This document shows positions 33,270 through 44,366 of a stretch of 64,000 bases of DNA, piece after piece (within the stretch, counting starts at the first letter, position 1; every line of letters begins with the position of its first letter). The stretch lies in assembly GCA_021401465.1 (NCBI GenBank), contig JADDMT010000064.1:62001-126000 (forward strand), given 5' to 3'. The position numbers and the translations under genes are program-made. A model generated the notes under the pieces. It did no database searches and was not told the origin of the DNA. It saw only the letters and a list, made by a program, of their open reading frames with translations. This DNA is from Teratosphaeria epicoccoides. Taxonomy: Eukaryota > Ascomycota > Dothideomycetes > Mycosphaerellales > Teratosphaeriaceae.

Positions 33270-33505
33270 GGCGGGGAAATTGGTGCTCACGAGGGGCAAT
33301 GTTGCATGAAGTGCGACAGAAAGGACTGTTGACAAAGTTTGCTCGGGCTGTCGGCTTTTGGCTTGGGTGTGTGACGCGAAGCAAGAGCGGTCGTCGCGTG
33401 TCAGTGCTGTACGACGCGCCTTAGTCAAATGCTTCAATCATCATTGATTCTATCGACTTTGACGGCATCACGTGCAGTAGGCACTCGACATGATACTGGT
33501 AACAC
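33270..33505. promoter_or_regulatory. Compact bidirectional promoter of SPB1 and ELG1
   Basis: Only 236 bp lie between the two start codons, so both promoters must share this stretch. No TATA box is evident. Confidence 0.6.
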
Positions 33506-36500
33506 ATGGCAGCGGCGACGGTACTGCCCGCTATGGTTGGAGATGCAGACCGTGTACATCCCTTCTTCAGCAAAAGAGCCAATGGACAAAATGAAGAAAA
33601 GCCTGAACCGGAACAGCAGACCAATCACGAGATCTATGACGAGACCAACACAAGCGACACTGCGGGAGAGAAACCCAAGCCGGTGCGGAACAGAAAGCCA
33701 AAGGCCTCGAAAGAGAGCGATATCAAGGGCAAGAAGCAGAAGACGCTGCTAGAGACTGTGAAGCCTCCGGTGGCAGTAGTCGAGGAACAGCCTGTCCCCA
33801 TAGACTCTGCCGGACCATCTTCAGGACAGCCGACTGGCTCACGCAGTCGCAAGCGAAGACGGACCGGTCAGCATGAGTTCGTCGAGGTCCTTGACTCGGT
33901 CGACGAGCCGATCTCAGATCTCTTGCAACTACCGAGATCGCCTCGCGTCGTGATACCCGCATCTCCTGCTTTCCCACAATCCACGCATCGCACGTCAGAC
34001 GCCACGGACATCCCGACAACCCCACCCAAGAAAGTGTTGAGACTCAATGCGAACGGCAAGTTCAGCTCGCCGGTCAAGAAGAGTAAAGAAGATGAACGAG
34101 CATCGCCGGGTGCGCCAAAAAGGAAAGGCAGGCCAAGAAAAGTGAAAGAACCAGAAGCACCAAGACGATTGATAGCTGTATTGTCGTTCGGCGCATATTC
34201 AGCGAGATGGACGGACCTTGGCCAGCGCATAGATCGCATAATGTCGGGCGAAGACAAAGTGGTGCTTCAGACGCGCAGAGAACAGACAACGCCCAGAAAG
34301 CCACGCACACCCAGGAAGTTGAACAAGCCGACACATCCATTCTTCACGGGCAAGGCAAAAGAGCCGCCACCTCCGAAACAGGAGTTTCCACGAAAAGCAA
34401 CTGCCACAACGCCAGGCAAGCTCAGGCGGCAAGTCTTTGGTGCTCGTATGCAGGAGGAGCCTGTACCAGAAATACCGTATGCGATTGGCTCGGAGTTGCT
34501 TAAGGATCGTTTGATGGTGAAGCACCATGGAGCGCAAGAGCCAGCATGGCCGGCGAAAGAGCAGACTCACGTTCGTGGACTCGGCGAGTTTCAGGTGCAA
34601 CGATCGAATGGCCCTAGGCCCTATGACCTGCCTCTCGAGACCAGGAAGCGCAAGACGGCGCAGGCCCCGTTTCCGCCTGACGACTCTGTGCTAAGACATG
34701 TAGACTTAGTGCCCGAAGCAGATGCGTCGTCACGATCAGACGGTTTTCGTGAACCACACCCAAAGCTGCGGCTCCCGGACAAGCTGCTGATCTCAGGGCA
34801 CGAGATACGCGAGCAAGTCGCAAGGGAGCTACATGCACAATACGAAGAACACGATTGGAATGAGCTCTCGGTGCCAGCCTCTTCCCAGCCTGATCGCCAC
34901 CCAGCACTTCGCCGCTCTTGGGCTGACTTACCATCTGCTTTGACTGCTTGGGACGAAGGCAGAGGCGATTCGCTTGGTTGGGCCCAGAAGCATGCGCCGG
35001 TGACTGCGGCAGAAGTGCTTCAGCCAGCACGCGAGATGGCAGTCCTGAAGGAGTGGCTAGCGTCGCTGACAGTCATGTCTGTGGAAGGTTTGGTCCACAC
35101 TGCGAAAGCTATGCCTAAATCAGGACCGAAGCCTAAGAAGAAACAAAGGCGGAAACCGGATGATCTCGATAACTTTCTGGTCGACAGTGATGAGGATATG
35201 CACAGCATGGATACACTTACAGACCCAGAAGACGTCGCCGCGCTGGACAGCAAGGCTCAGCAATCCGTTATTCAGACCGCGACTGAAGGCGCAAAGCTCA
35301 GCAACGCAGTCCTTCTAAGTGGGCCCCCGGGTTGTGGTAAGACTGCCGCAGTATATGCTGTATCCAAGGAATTGGGCTTCAAGGTATTCGAGATTAATTC
35401 TCACGAGAGACGAAGCGGCAAGGACGTACTTGACAGAGTCGGTGACATGACCGAGAATCATCTTGTCAAGCACCATGGGCATGCTGAAGACGGCAATCTC
35501 TCCTCCAACGAGGAAGTTACTAAGACACGTTTGAATGAGGCGTTCGAGCAAGACCTTGCGAGCGGCAGACAAGGCACAATGAACGCATTTTTCATGCCCG
35601 AAGCCGTCGTCAAGCCTGCTGCTGCCCAGGCAAGACCTCTGTCTGTGGCGAAGAGGAAAGCTGTCGCAGCGGTACAGAATGCCATCAAGAAAGCTCCCAA
35701 AGACCAACAGCAATCCCTCATTTTGCTCGAAGAGGTCGATATCCTCTTCAAGGACGACAAGGAATTCTGGACAACAGTGCTCAAGCTGATTATCAGCTCG
35801 AAGCGGCCATTCATCATGACTTGTAACGACGAGGACCTCGTGCCGCTCCAGGTAATGAATCTACATGCAATCTTGCGTTTCACACCACCACCTGTAGAGC
35901 TCGCGGTTGACTACATGCTTCTGCTTGCGGCTGCTGAGGGACACCTACTGAGCCGCGAAGCCGTTACCAGCTTGTACCATGCCAAGAATGGCGACCTCAG
36001 AGGCAGCATCACGGAGCTGGATTTCTGGTGTCAAATAGGCGTTGGCGATCCTAGGGGCGGCTTGACATGGCTTTACCAGCGATGGCCGCCCGGCTCTGAT
36101 GTTGACGCGTATGGTCGAAAGCTTCGGGTGGCTAGTCGTGGCACATACCGGAAAGGCATGGGTTTGGCAATGGACCCTCGTGCAGAACGCGATGAGGACG
36201 TGCTGGAAGTCTGGCAGGAGCTCGGCGCCAACCCGATCGACTCTGTCGCCTGGATGCCAGTCGACGACACAACAGCTGACGAGCAACCGAGCGCAGCAGG
36301 CTTTGGGCACCGTAGAAGTCTTAAGGACTATGATCGATATGTTCGGACACTCAGCTCGCTGGACATATTATCCACTATGGGACTGCCTCCTATCGCTCCT
36401 CTAGACGTCACACAGCCAAAAATGCCAGAGAAAGCTCGGAATCACTACATCGAAGGCCTGCGCCTGTTGCAGACCGATGAGAACGAGGACTACTTAGGTC

Positions 36501-37096
36501 TCAGCGCCGAATTGGTGGCTGCCACAATCTCTTCTCTGGCGCGCAAATACAGTCAGGTCTATTTACGTAGACCCACACAACGCGAAGACCAATCCAAGCT
36601 CACACGACAAGCTTTCACTTGCTTCGACGCCATCCCAAGCGCAGCCGAGAACGCACTCCCAGTCTACACAGGTATCACCCAATCCATCTTCGACGGCCCG
36701 ATTTCAGCCATCGCAACGGACTTGGCGCCCTACGTTCGCTCGATCGTACAGTACGATTTGTCTCTGGAGCAGTACCGCGAACGACTGAACGATATTACTA
36801 GCGAGAGTGATGGGCGCAAGGCGAAGCGTGCGAGGACAACTCGGGCGGCGAGGAGTGCTATGGAGGGGAGCCAAAGGCAGAGCACGAGAAGGGAGAGGTG
36901 GTTCAGTAAGGCGCTGGATTTGGAGGGTGTGTTGGGGACTGGTGGGCGGGAGTGGCCGAAGACGGTTTTTGAGCCGGCGGGGACGGGGTTGGCGGGTGAG
37001 AGTGCGGTTGGGATTGCGGGTGGGGCTGTAGGTGGGAGTGTGGGGGTCGAGGTTGAAGGGGATGGAGGGGAAGCTCCGGCGTCTAGTGTTGAATGA
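33506..37096 (+). CDS. ELG1: Elg1/ATAD5-like AAA+ clamp unloader
   Basis: Large subunit of the RFC-like complex that removes PCNA from chromatin. Intron-free, 1196 aa, usual fungal length. The N-terminal ~550 residues are disordered and basic, with HPFFSKRANG and HPFFTGKAKE motifs. The AAA+ core has Walker A LLSGPPGCGKTAAVYAV (about residue 605) and Walker B LILLEEVDILFKDD (about 737), followed by FIMTCNDEDLVPL (sensor 1 region). EINSHERRSGKDVLDRVGD follows Walker A as in Elg1. The C-terminal third is helical, ending in a glycine-rich low-complexity tail (GIAGGAVGGSVGVEVEGDGG). A large insertion between Walker A and B is typical of ATAD5/Elg1 and separates it from Rfc1 and Ctf18. Confidence 0.92.
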   Translation: MAAATVLPAMVGDADRVHPFFSKRANGQNEEKPEPEQQTNHEIYDETNTSDTAGEKPKPVRNRKPKASKESDIKGKKQKTLLETVKPPVAVVEEQPVPIDSAGPSSGQPTGSRSRKRRRTGQHEFVEVLDSVDEPISDLLQLPRSPRVVIPASPAFPQSTHRTSDATDIPTTPPKKVLRLNANGKFSSPVKKSKEDERASPGAPKRKGRPRKVKEPEAPRRLIAVLSFGAYSARWTDLGQRIDRIMSGEDKVVLQTRREQTTPRKPRTPRKLNKPTHPFFTGKAKEPPPPKQEFPRKATATTPGKLRRQVFGARMQEEPVPEIPYAIGSELLKDRLMVKHHGAQEPAWPAKEQTHVRGLGEFQVQRSNGPRPYDLPLETRKRKTAQAPFPPDDSVLRHVDLVPEADASSRSDGFREPHPKLRLPDKLLISGHEIREQVARELHAQYEEHDWNELSVPASSQPDRHPALRRSWADLPSALTAWDEGRGDSLGWAQKHAPVTAAEVLQPAREMAVLKEWLASLTVMSVEGLVHTAKAMPKSGPKPKKKQRRKPDDLDNFLVDSDEDMHSMDTLTDPEDVAALDSKAQQSVIQTATEGAKLSNAVLLSGPPGCGKTAAVYAVSKELGFKVFEINSHERRSGKDVLDRVGDMTENHLVKHHGHAEDGNLSSNEEVTKTRLNEAFEQDLASGRQGTMNAFFMPEAVVKPAAAQARPLSVAKRKAVAAVQNAIKKAPKDQQQSLILLEEVDILFKDDKEFWTTVLKLIISSKRPFIMTCNDEDLVPLQVMNLHAILRFTPPPVELAVDYMLLLAAAEGHLLSREAVTSLYHAKNGDLRGSITELDFWCQIGVGDPRGGLTWLYQRWPPGSDVDAYGRKLRVASRGTYRKGMGLAMDPRAERDEDVLEVWQELGANPIDSVAWMPVDDTTADEQPSAAGFGHRRSLKDYDRYVRTLSSLDILSTMGLPPIAPLDVTQPKMPEKARNHYIEGLRLLQTDENEDYLGLSAELVAATISSLARKYSQVYLRRPTQREDQSKLTRQAFTCFDAIPSAAENALPVYTGITQSIFDGPISAIATDLAPYVRSIVQYDLSLEQYRERLNDITSESDGRKAKRARTTRAARSAMEGSQRQSTRRERWFSKALDLEGVLGTGGREWPKTVFEPAGTGLAGESAVGIAGGAVGGSVGVEVEGDGGEAPASSVE

Positions 37097-38005
37097 ATGG
37101 GAGCGGAAGGTCCCGCATAGGTAGCCGTTTAGCCGATTTGCTGGTGGCTATCTATGAAGGTCTTTCGTCAGGCCATGGTGCCTAGCTTCTGATATGCCGC
37201 ACCAGCAGCGCCTGCGTATGATATTCAATGCAACGCATGACTATTGACGGATGTTGATTGCTTGTCGATGTGGTCGCATGCCTGTCGATACGGTCGACTG
37301 CCTGCCGACACGGTTGACTTACGGGCAGCGGACGTAATTCGGTAAGGTTTTGCAATTTTCCTCGTGGCTGCGCTGAATAGCACGCCATGAGGGTGCTGGA
37401 GCGGCCTCGCCGAAAGCAAAACGGTGTGCCATGTGGCTATTGGGCTGTGGATGAGCTTGCGCTTGGATCTGCGCTGTCTCTGCTTGTACCTAAGGATATT
37501 GGTGCCGACACCGAGTTGGGTCCTATACACTTGGTGAATTGATGGCGCATGGTGGTTGTTAAGATGGAGGGACTGCGATGCTTTCTCGGATTAACAATAC
37601 CTTAGTAACCACTTTTTTTGAGGCATGCGAGAGTCACATGATCCTATTCTCTCCACGCGAATGCACACAAAGTGACTCGGATTCCGTCGACGGTTCATCG
37701 CACCGTAATGGTAGTAGTAGAGCGACTGGGGCTTCTTGTGGCATTCTTCCACAGCCTATCAGCGCTGCAGCGTCGACGATAGCGCAAGATAGCGTGCTGC
37801 TTTCACGTGCGGCGGACCCGGCAGCCTTACAGCTCGTGGCGCACCCGGACACGGCTATTGACAATCACGCCTTGCTGCTCTCATGATCGCCAGGATGTAG
37901 AGTCTGCGTGCAGGTGGGCCGGGGAGATGTATATACATGCCAGTGACCGGTACCGCGGGGGAAGCTCCGTAGACATTCACTGCATTGTCTATCCGCTCGG
38001 CCAAG
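37097..38005. other. Intergenic 0.9 kb with a degenerate 20-bp repeat
   Basis: No gene recognised. Contains the short tandem repeat at 37264-37323 and the promoter of the transporter gene. Confidence 0.4.
37264..37323. repeat. Degenerate 3 x 20-bp tandem repeat
   Basis: Three adjacent 20-bp units with the theme gtcgatacggtcgactgcct (37264-37283, 37284-37303, 37304-37323), the third most diverged. Confidence 0.7.
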
Positions 38006-39835
38006 ATGTCTGGTCTCAATGACCACGAGCAGAGGAAGCAGTCGTTCGTTGACCAAGCTGTGGTTCCGGAGTACGATGGCGCTTCCTCGATTGATACGAT
38101 CACGGTGCTGGTCCAGGAAGATCATGCGCACGAGATCAAGCTCCGGACTATGTCGTGGCAGAAGGCTGCCTGGTTGCGTTTGTTATCCCTAATCAGAGCC
38201 CACCTCGTTATCATTTGCTAATCATTCGACTCAGTTGCTGGAGATCAAGTTTGTCTAGCCATCATGGCGCAGTCCTGGTCGCTTTCTGTGCTTGGATGGG
38301 TACCGGGTATCATCACAATGGTCTTGTGTGGCGTGCTTTTCTGGATCACGAGCATGACGATGCACCGGTACATCATGAAATATCCTCAGATCAAGGACAT
38401 CTGTGACTTTGGCTATTACATCTTCGGAAAGTGCAGGATTGCCTACGAGGCCACTGGTGTGATGCTGCTGGCGAACAACATTCTGCTCATTGGATTTCAC
38501 GTTTTGACCGGCGCAAGTAAGTGGAATAATAGCCCGAAGCCCTCCGTAATTCTTTCCATCGGCTCGACAGTGACTGCTTGATGGCGTGAGCGCCTCAGAG
38601 GGTGATATCCAGGGGAGTACGGCTTCAGGCATTGACGTGCATGACTGCCGATGCTTCGAGGTGCCCACACTTCGGGCTTGACGCTTGACGCGCTTGATCT
38701 AGATGACTGATTTGCCGACTTGCACGTCAAATACTTGACTGTTGGAATCACTGTGTTGGTCGACAAGGCCTTGAGCTGTGTTGGTCGACGAGGCCTTGAC
38801 TGACTCTTGCACAGAGATTTTGAACACCCTGTCAGATCACTCGATCTGTACCGTAGCCTTCAGCGTGATAGTGGCGGTCATGGGTATCATCATGTCTATC
38901 CCTAGAGCCTTGAAGCACGTCAGCTTCATGTCGATGTTCTCGGCCTTTTTCATGGCAGTCGCAATCCTGCTCTTCCTGGTTTTCTCCGGCATCGAAGCCG
39001 CTCCCCTGTATGGCTACAACAGCGATTATCCAACCGACGGGCCAGTCAAGACATATGCATTCCCGGCTCCGGGCACCACTTGGGTTGAGTGCATGAACGC
39101 AGTGTTGAACATTACTTTCCTGTAAGCGAAAGAATTTGGAACCATGCAGTGGGATGCTGACCAACTCTTCCTAGGTGGGTTCCACAGATCCTGTTCCCAA
39201 CCTTCATTGCCGAAATGGAAAGGCCGCAGGACTTCCCGAAAGCTTTGGCTGTCCTGACCGCAATCTCCGGCTTCCTCTTCATCGTACCACCGGCGATCGG
39301 CTTCAAATATCTCGGCCAATACGCTACCGCTCCCGCGTTCGGTTCGCTGGGAGTTGTGGCCTATAAGAAGGCTAGCTTTGCCTTCGTTATCGTCCCAACC
39401 CTAGTCATTGGTGTCATCTACGCCAACGTTAGTGCAAAATTCATCTATCAGCGGATGATGGATAAGTCGCGGCATGCGCATTCCAACACCATTACCGGTT
39501 GGGGGGTGTGGGTAGCCGCCATGGCTGGCATCTGGTCAATTGCTTTCGTCTTTTCCGAGGTCATTCCGTCGATGGGCGATTTCCTGTCTCTGCTTTCGTC
39601 GGCCTTTGACAGCTTCTTCGGCTTTATCTTCTTCGCCGTTGCGTATTGGTCGATGTACAGGTCGAAGCTGTTCAATGGGCTCGGAACATCAGTGATGACG
39701 GTGGTGCATGCCTTCATCATGCTAGTAGGCCTCTTCATCCTGGGTCTAGGACTCTATGCAGCGGTGGAGGCCATCATGGCGGATTACGACGGTGATCTGC
39801 GCCCACCATTCTCTTGCAAGGACTTGTCAATCTAG
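38006..39835 (+). CDS. AAAP-family amino acid transporter (Mtr-like)
   Basis: Membrane amino-acid/H+ symporter of the Aa_trans superfamily, resembling Neurospora Mtr. Exons 38006-38177, 38235-38516, 38815-39121 and 39175-39835; product about 473 aa. Intron 1 needs a GTTTGT donor (branch TGCTAATC), which joins SWQKAAWL to LAGDQVCLAIMAQSWSLS. Intron 2 is 298 nt, unusually long here, and carries a 25-bp tandem duplication. Intron 3 is GTAAGC/CCTAG. About eleven hydrophobic segments are visible, for example SVLGWVPGIITMVLCGVLFW and SVIVAVMGIIMSIPRAL. FIAEMERPQDFPKALAVL is a family hallmark. N- and C-termini are short and polar. Substrate range cannot be told from sequence. Confidence 0.92.
38751..38800. 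repeat. 2 x 25-bp tandem duplication inside intron 2 of the transporter
   Basis: Copies at 38751-38775 and 38776-38800 (core ctgtgttggtcgac, then aggccttga) differ at two positions and sit just before the acceptor region. Confidence 0.9.
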
Positions 39836-41228
39836 TTGTATGAGCCAAGAAGGGATTCAATGACATGATGACTCTTAATGTCACTGCTTAATCGGGCAGA
39901 TTGGTCGATGCTATCTAATTTGCACCAGTGCTCGATTCATGCATGAGTCGATCAATTATTCACCACCGATTGATACCTTAGACTGCTTGGTGACACGATT
40001 GGCTGCTCGACACTGCGCCTGCGCCATTGTTGCTGTGATTCGACAATTGAAACAGTGAACCACTAGACTCGTGCGCTGGCCCAGTGGATCGATCAAATCA
40101 CCGGAAGCGTCTGATGTAGGTACATTGTCAAATGTGTTGAAGATATCGTCTATGGGCGCCGATAAGCCACGAAGTCGGCGGCGATTTGTCAACTGTCTCG
40201 CAAACATGGTCTCGGCCTGGATCCTTCTTCACGCACTTTCGAGACTCCCATGGTCCACAGCCGCAGAGCGACAATGGAACGGACTCTGTTAAGCGGCACG
40301 ATGCCTAGATTCCAATCTCCCCAATCCCGGCCAGGAGTGCAGCATGGCCTTCTCATTCGCGGCAGAGCTACGGAGGCGCCCTCCATCCTGCACCACCAGA
40401 CACACTGAATACTTTCAAGCCTGTTGAGGCCTCATACGATGCCTGCGTCATCCCCTTCCGTCGGACTGCGGATTTCTGGCGATCCAGAACGTGTCCACTG
40501 TCCCCTGCCGAGAGCAGTCCAGTTCTGACTGCACGGCCGAAGAGAAGTTGCAATCTCGGGTTACACCAAGGCAGCCGTCACCCATCGACTCAGTTCATGC
40601 GGTGCTGCACATGACCGAAGACCAATGCTAGACGTTCGTGGGAGTGCGCTGACAGTCAGGTAATTGCAGCAGATGGATCATGGCCGTTGTCTACCCTGGC
40701 ACGATGGGTTTGACGCTACACGACATGCGCTGCGCTTTGCTAGTTGCCAACAGTCGACTGATTTGATCGACCCGTCATTGCGCAAAATCAACCACATGGG
40801 CCATTGCTTGCTCGCTGATTCCGCGCTCAAACCGCTCTCTCCTTGCGTCGCTAAGGCCCGCTGAGCTCGAGCACCTTTACGAAAGTCTCACTCCAGACGC
40901 ATATCATATCTGCCAATGCCACGCAGCATGCATGTCAGCCGTGCTCGTGCGCTATCAGTAGCGCTTGGACAAGACTGATTGTCTCGATCACTTTTGCGCA
41001 CACTTCCATCCGGCCAAATGTAGCTTCAGGCAGCGGCAACCTGCATCGACCGACACGTCCGGTGAAGACGCATGCCGCCTGCGAATGTGAAGGCTGAGCC
41101 GAAGATCCAGACGACCTCGAGATTCATGGCCTTGAGGTCTGCACCCGCTCTTTCCGTTTCAACATGTGATACATTGCAATATCGCTGGCTGTGGCGTATC
41201 TTCGTTCGCCACTTGAGAGTCCATACGG
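39836..41228. other. Intergenic 1.4 kb, no firm gene
   Basis: An 83-codon minus-strand frame (39956-40207) begins at an ATG but has no recognised motif. A near-perfect 20-bp palindrome centred on atgcat lies at 39932-39951. Confidence 0.35.
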
Positions 41229-41999
41229 ATGAATTCTTCGTACGGAAGCTTCGATTTTGGGTCGTGGGATAGTCCTTTGGGGACGATTGATGCAGAAGAT
41301 GAATGGCTGGACGGCAATGGTCACGGTCTCAACACGCAGCCGGGTGAGGCCTCGACAACGACAAATCCAACTCAAGACTTGGATGTCCAGCGATACTACG
41401 AGCATCAAGCCTTCCACGCTATTGTGCCTGAGCACCAATGGCAGTCACCACTGGTCGATATGAGGCTGACCGCGCAGCATCTACACCCCTATGCGCCGAC
41501 GATAGATGAATCATCGTGCGTGTCAATGTCTTTCGAGGGAATCGATGCCAAAGGAGTCTGGACGCCATCCTCCCTCAACAGGTCCACAGCAACGGATACC
41601 AGCACGTGCTCCGCTTCGCGGGCCCCCAGCACATATCAATTTGATGTCGTACAACCGGGCAGGATTTTGCATGAGGAGTTGGGATGGCAATGTTGCGATT
41701 CTCTTTCGCTTAGCATGGTGGTGATCTACGGACAACCGTCCAACACCTTTGTTGTTCAACCTTGGCTCAACATGCCATATTTTCACTACTTCCAGGAAGT
41801 CGCACTATCTGAAATTCGTGGTCTATTCGAGCTTACGAGGTCTGCGTACCCTCTTGGCTGGTCCACGCGGTCACGAAAAGTGGCGAGACCAATCTTCGGC
41901 CTGCGCTCAATCGCTTTGTCCATATACAAAGGACACGCTGGTCGACCCCCATCTGGTACGCGCAAGTGCTTACTTCGCATGGCAACAAAATTCTGGTAA
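41229..41999 (+). pseudogene. Possible relic of a fungal transcription-factor gene
   Basis: ATG 41229 opens 256 codons. The first ~170 are acidic/polar and disordered (SYGSFDFGSWDSPLGTIDAE), like linkers of Zn2Cys6 regulators. PYFHYFQEVALSEIRGLFEL (about 41780-41840) resembles the opening of the fungal-specific TF domain of the PF11951 type, where Y/F-xx-F-xE-x(4)-E/L-x-G-x-F is common. The expected continuation is lost, and other frames downstream carry only scraps (SAYFAWQQNSGNLRAALLF). No intact Cys6 cluster precedes it. I favour a decayed regulator, but an unrelated orphan ORF is possible. Confidence 0.35.
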
Positions 42000-43224
42000 C
42001 CTTCGGGCTGCGCTTTTGTTCCCATGATCGGAAGGGTTCGTAGGCTTGTCGCTGGTAGAAGCTGGCGGTCTGCGTGACGCGCTCCTGCCTGCTTTTGAGC
42101 CGTTCAGGCACACCAGAGAAGACGTTCCAGGCGAAGTGGAGCCTTCTGGGATCGTGCGTGATACGTGCATACGAGCTGGGAAAAGCAATGCGCTCTGTGA
42201 GCTGTCAATGCGAAGCCAATGACCAAGCAATACGAGCCACCGCTTCCACACGGACTGCATCTGTGACCTGGAATTTTCCTGCCCATCAACGCGGTCGGTC
42301 TTCATCGAGGTTGGTGCACGACATTGGCTGCCCAACAGGATGCGGTGCTGCTGACAGGGATATACAGAAATCTGGAGAAACTTGAGGCTGAAAGGCTCGG
42401 AACGGGCATACCCATGCTATAAGACCAACTACAAGACCAGCTTTTGGTATAGCAGGTAGAATGTCAGCGAACTTCGGTGACGCCAGACGCCGGAGTGCTG
42501 GAAGACTTGCCGAAATTGCTGCATACGAGATTTGGGAGACTGCCATGACGAGCAAAATGCCGCACTGTTGCACGATCTCTGGCCGAGCACGAGTAGCTTG
42601 CTAAGCTCCAGGATCCGGAGCGCTGCAGACACAGTGGCCGAGAGCTTCTACTTGCGATCCTGGGGTATCTCAGCAAGATGGCGATCAAGAGGTCAGGGCA
42701 GCGACGCTCCAACACAATAGGGGCGATATAACGCTTCGAGATGCTTCTAGACGGGGTGAGCCCGTGCAGTCTTACCGTGAGAAGCTATCTCAGGTGACGG
42801 TCAGGGATTCACAACAGCGATCCAACCAGCTCCAATTCTTTCATGGGCCACAACCTGCGATTTCCATCACCGGGACAGGCTTCAGCGAGATAAGACCGGT
42901 GCTCGACTGGTTCGTAGACCAGCTCGGTGGTAGAGTCTTGCCATTGCCGCCAGTCGCATGCTATTACCGTATAGCAAAGTAAGAAGAAACCGGTTTAGCC
43001 ATGGTGAGAGAGAGTATGTGCCCAGCAAGGTCCTTGGCCACATCTACGTTCTGCCGGCCCTGGTATGCTTTATTGGTGCTCACACACCTGCCTCATCTGA
43101 ATCATTGACGATGCCGGCAGGCTCATGTCAACGACGTACGCGGCTTCGGAAATTGGCCGCCCTAGGCTGCGATGATGGTCGTGCGGACTAGGATGCAACA
43201 CTCACAAGGAGAAGAGGTATCGTC
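42000..43224. other. Intergenic, no gene seen
   Basis: May hold further decayed parts of the 41.2 kb relic (open stretch about 42065-42220, plus strand), then the hydrophobin promoter. Nothing firm. Confidence 0.35.
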
Positions 43225-43230
43225 TATAAG
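43225..43230 (+). promoter_or_regulatory. TATA box of hydrophobin gene 1
   Basis: TATAAG followed by tac, 149 bp before the start codon. The second hydrophobin has the same TATAAGTAC 140 bp before its start. Confidence 0.6.
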
Positions 43231-43378
43231 TACGAGCCAGGACGCCCGTCATTCTCACTTCTCCAGCAGCACCAGAGCACCTTGCACTCTCAGTCAATCT
43301 ACACTCGTTACGACATCAACACTACCGGCTTCGCCTCTCGACTCCAATCAAGACACTCATTGAACATCTCCATCAATC

Positions 43379-44303
43379 ATGCAGCAACCATCCATGTTGG
43401 CACTCTTGGGCGTCGTGGCCGTGGCCATGGCAGCCGCAGTTCCGAATGCTCACCCGGACGACAACCCTTACGGTCACGACATCACACCCGGCGCTGGGGG
43501 CAATTCCGTAAGTTGAGCTCAGCTTCAATGCGACATCTTCGCGGAAAAACGAGCGTCGAACTCACACTCTTCCAGGCTGAAGCCCACGCCTCCTCTGAAG
43601 CGACGGCGTCTTCATTAGGAGGCGGGAGTGCACAGGCATTTGCATCATCGCACGCTCAGGCCGTTGCAGGAGGGCTGTCAAACTTCCCTTGCGGCAACCC
43701 AATTCCAGGCATCTGCGACGGCGACCACAGCGGATCGGGCGGATTCAACTTGCCGCCCGTCTACTGCCCTCCGTTCCCATACCCTCAGCCTTTGCCAATC
43801 CCGGTACCAGGCCCAACACCTGTTGACCCGACCCACGGAGATGACCACATTGGAAACTGCAACGCTGTAAGAGACATCCCGAGGTTCGCATACAGAGCCC
43901 CGATGTGCTAATGTGATGACCGCAGGGGTTCGCCAACTCTTGCTGCAACTCCGACCAAGACAGCCAGGGACTCGGCAATCTCCCCATTTTTGGCGGCAGC
44001 TGTCTCCTCAGCAGCATCTGTAAGTCCATTATGCTTTGATTGTTGCGGGAAGCGCAACAACGCTGACCTCCGTCGCAGTGGGCCAAGGTGCTTGTACTGG
44101 TGTGGCCAAGTGCTGCCCGACAGACCAAAACGTAAGACACTCGTGACCCTATTGCGTCCATCAGCTGACCATTCACAGGGCCTGCTCAATGTTAATCTGG
44201 CCTGCGGCTCCGTCGTGTAAGCGGATACAAAACGTGCCCGACCGGGATTGTGTTATCTTGCTAATATTTTCATAGCGGCGGTCTCCTCGGCGGCATCCTA
44301 TAA
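43379..44303 (+). CDS. Hydrophobin (class I-like spacing) with long N-terminal extension
   Basis: Secreted surface-active protein coating aerial hyphae and spores. Six exons: 43379-43507, 43576-43866, 43926-44019, 44079-44131, 44179-44216 and 44276-44303, all with consensus introns; 210 aa. Signal peptide MQQPSMLALLGVVAVAMAAA. The eight-Cys hydrophobin core is at the C-terminus: C-x7-CC-x18-C-x10-C-x5-CC-x13-C (NAGFANSCC, GGSCLLSS, GACTGVAKCC, LACGSVVGG). Between signal and core lies an unusual ~110-residue Ala/Ser/His-rich, then Pro/Gly-rich linker (VYCPPFPYPQPLPIPVPGPT) with three extra cysteines. Several very short terminal exons mean gene predictors may truncate it. A TATA box is 149 bp upstream. 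Confidence 0.88.
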
Positions 44304-44347
44304 TCGCGGGCTTCGGCGATTCCATCGGTCGATTAACCGCATCATGT

Positions 44348-44366
44348 GTTGACGCTCGGCGTCAAC
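44348..44366. other. Perfect 8-bp stem hairpin downstream of hydrophobin 1
   Basis: gttgacgc-tcg-gcgtcaac, 45 bp after the stop codon, probably in the 3' UTR. Function unknown. Confidence 0.4.
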
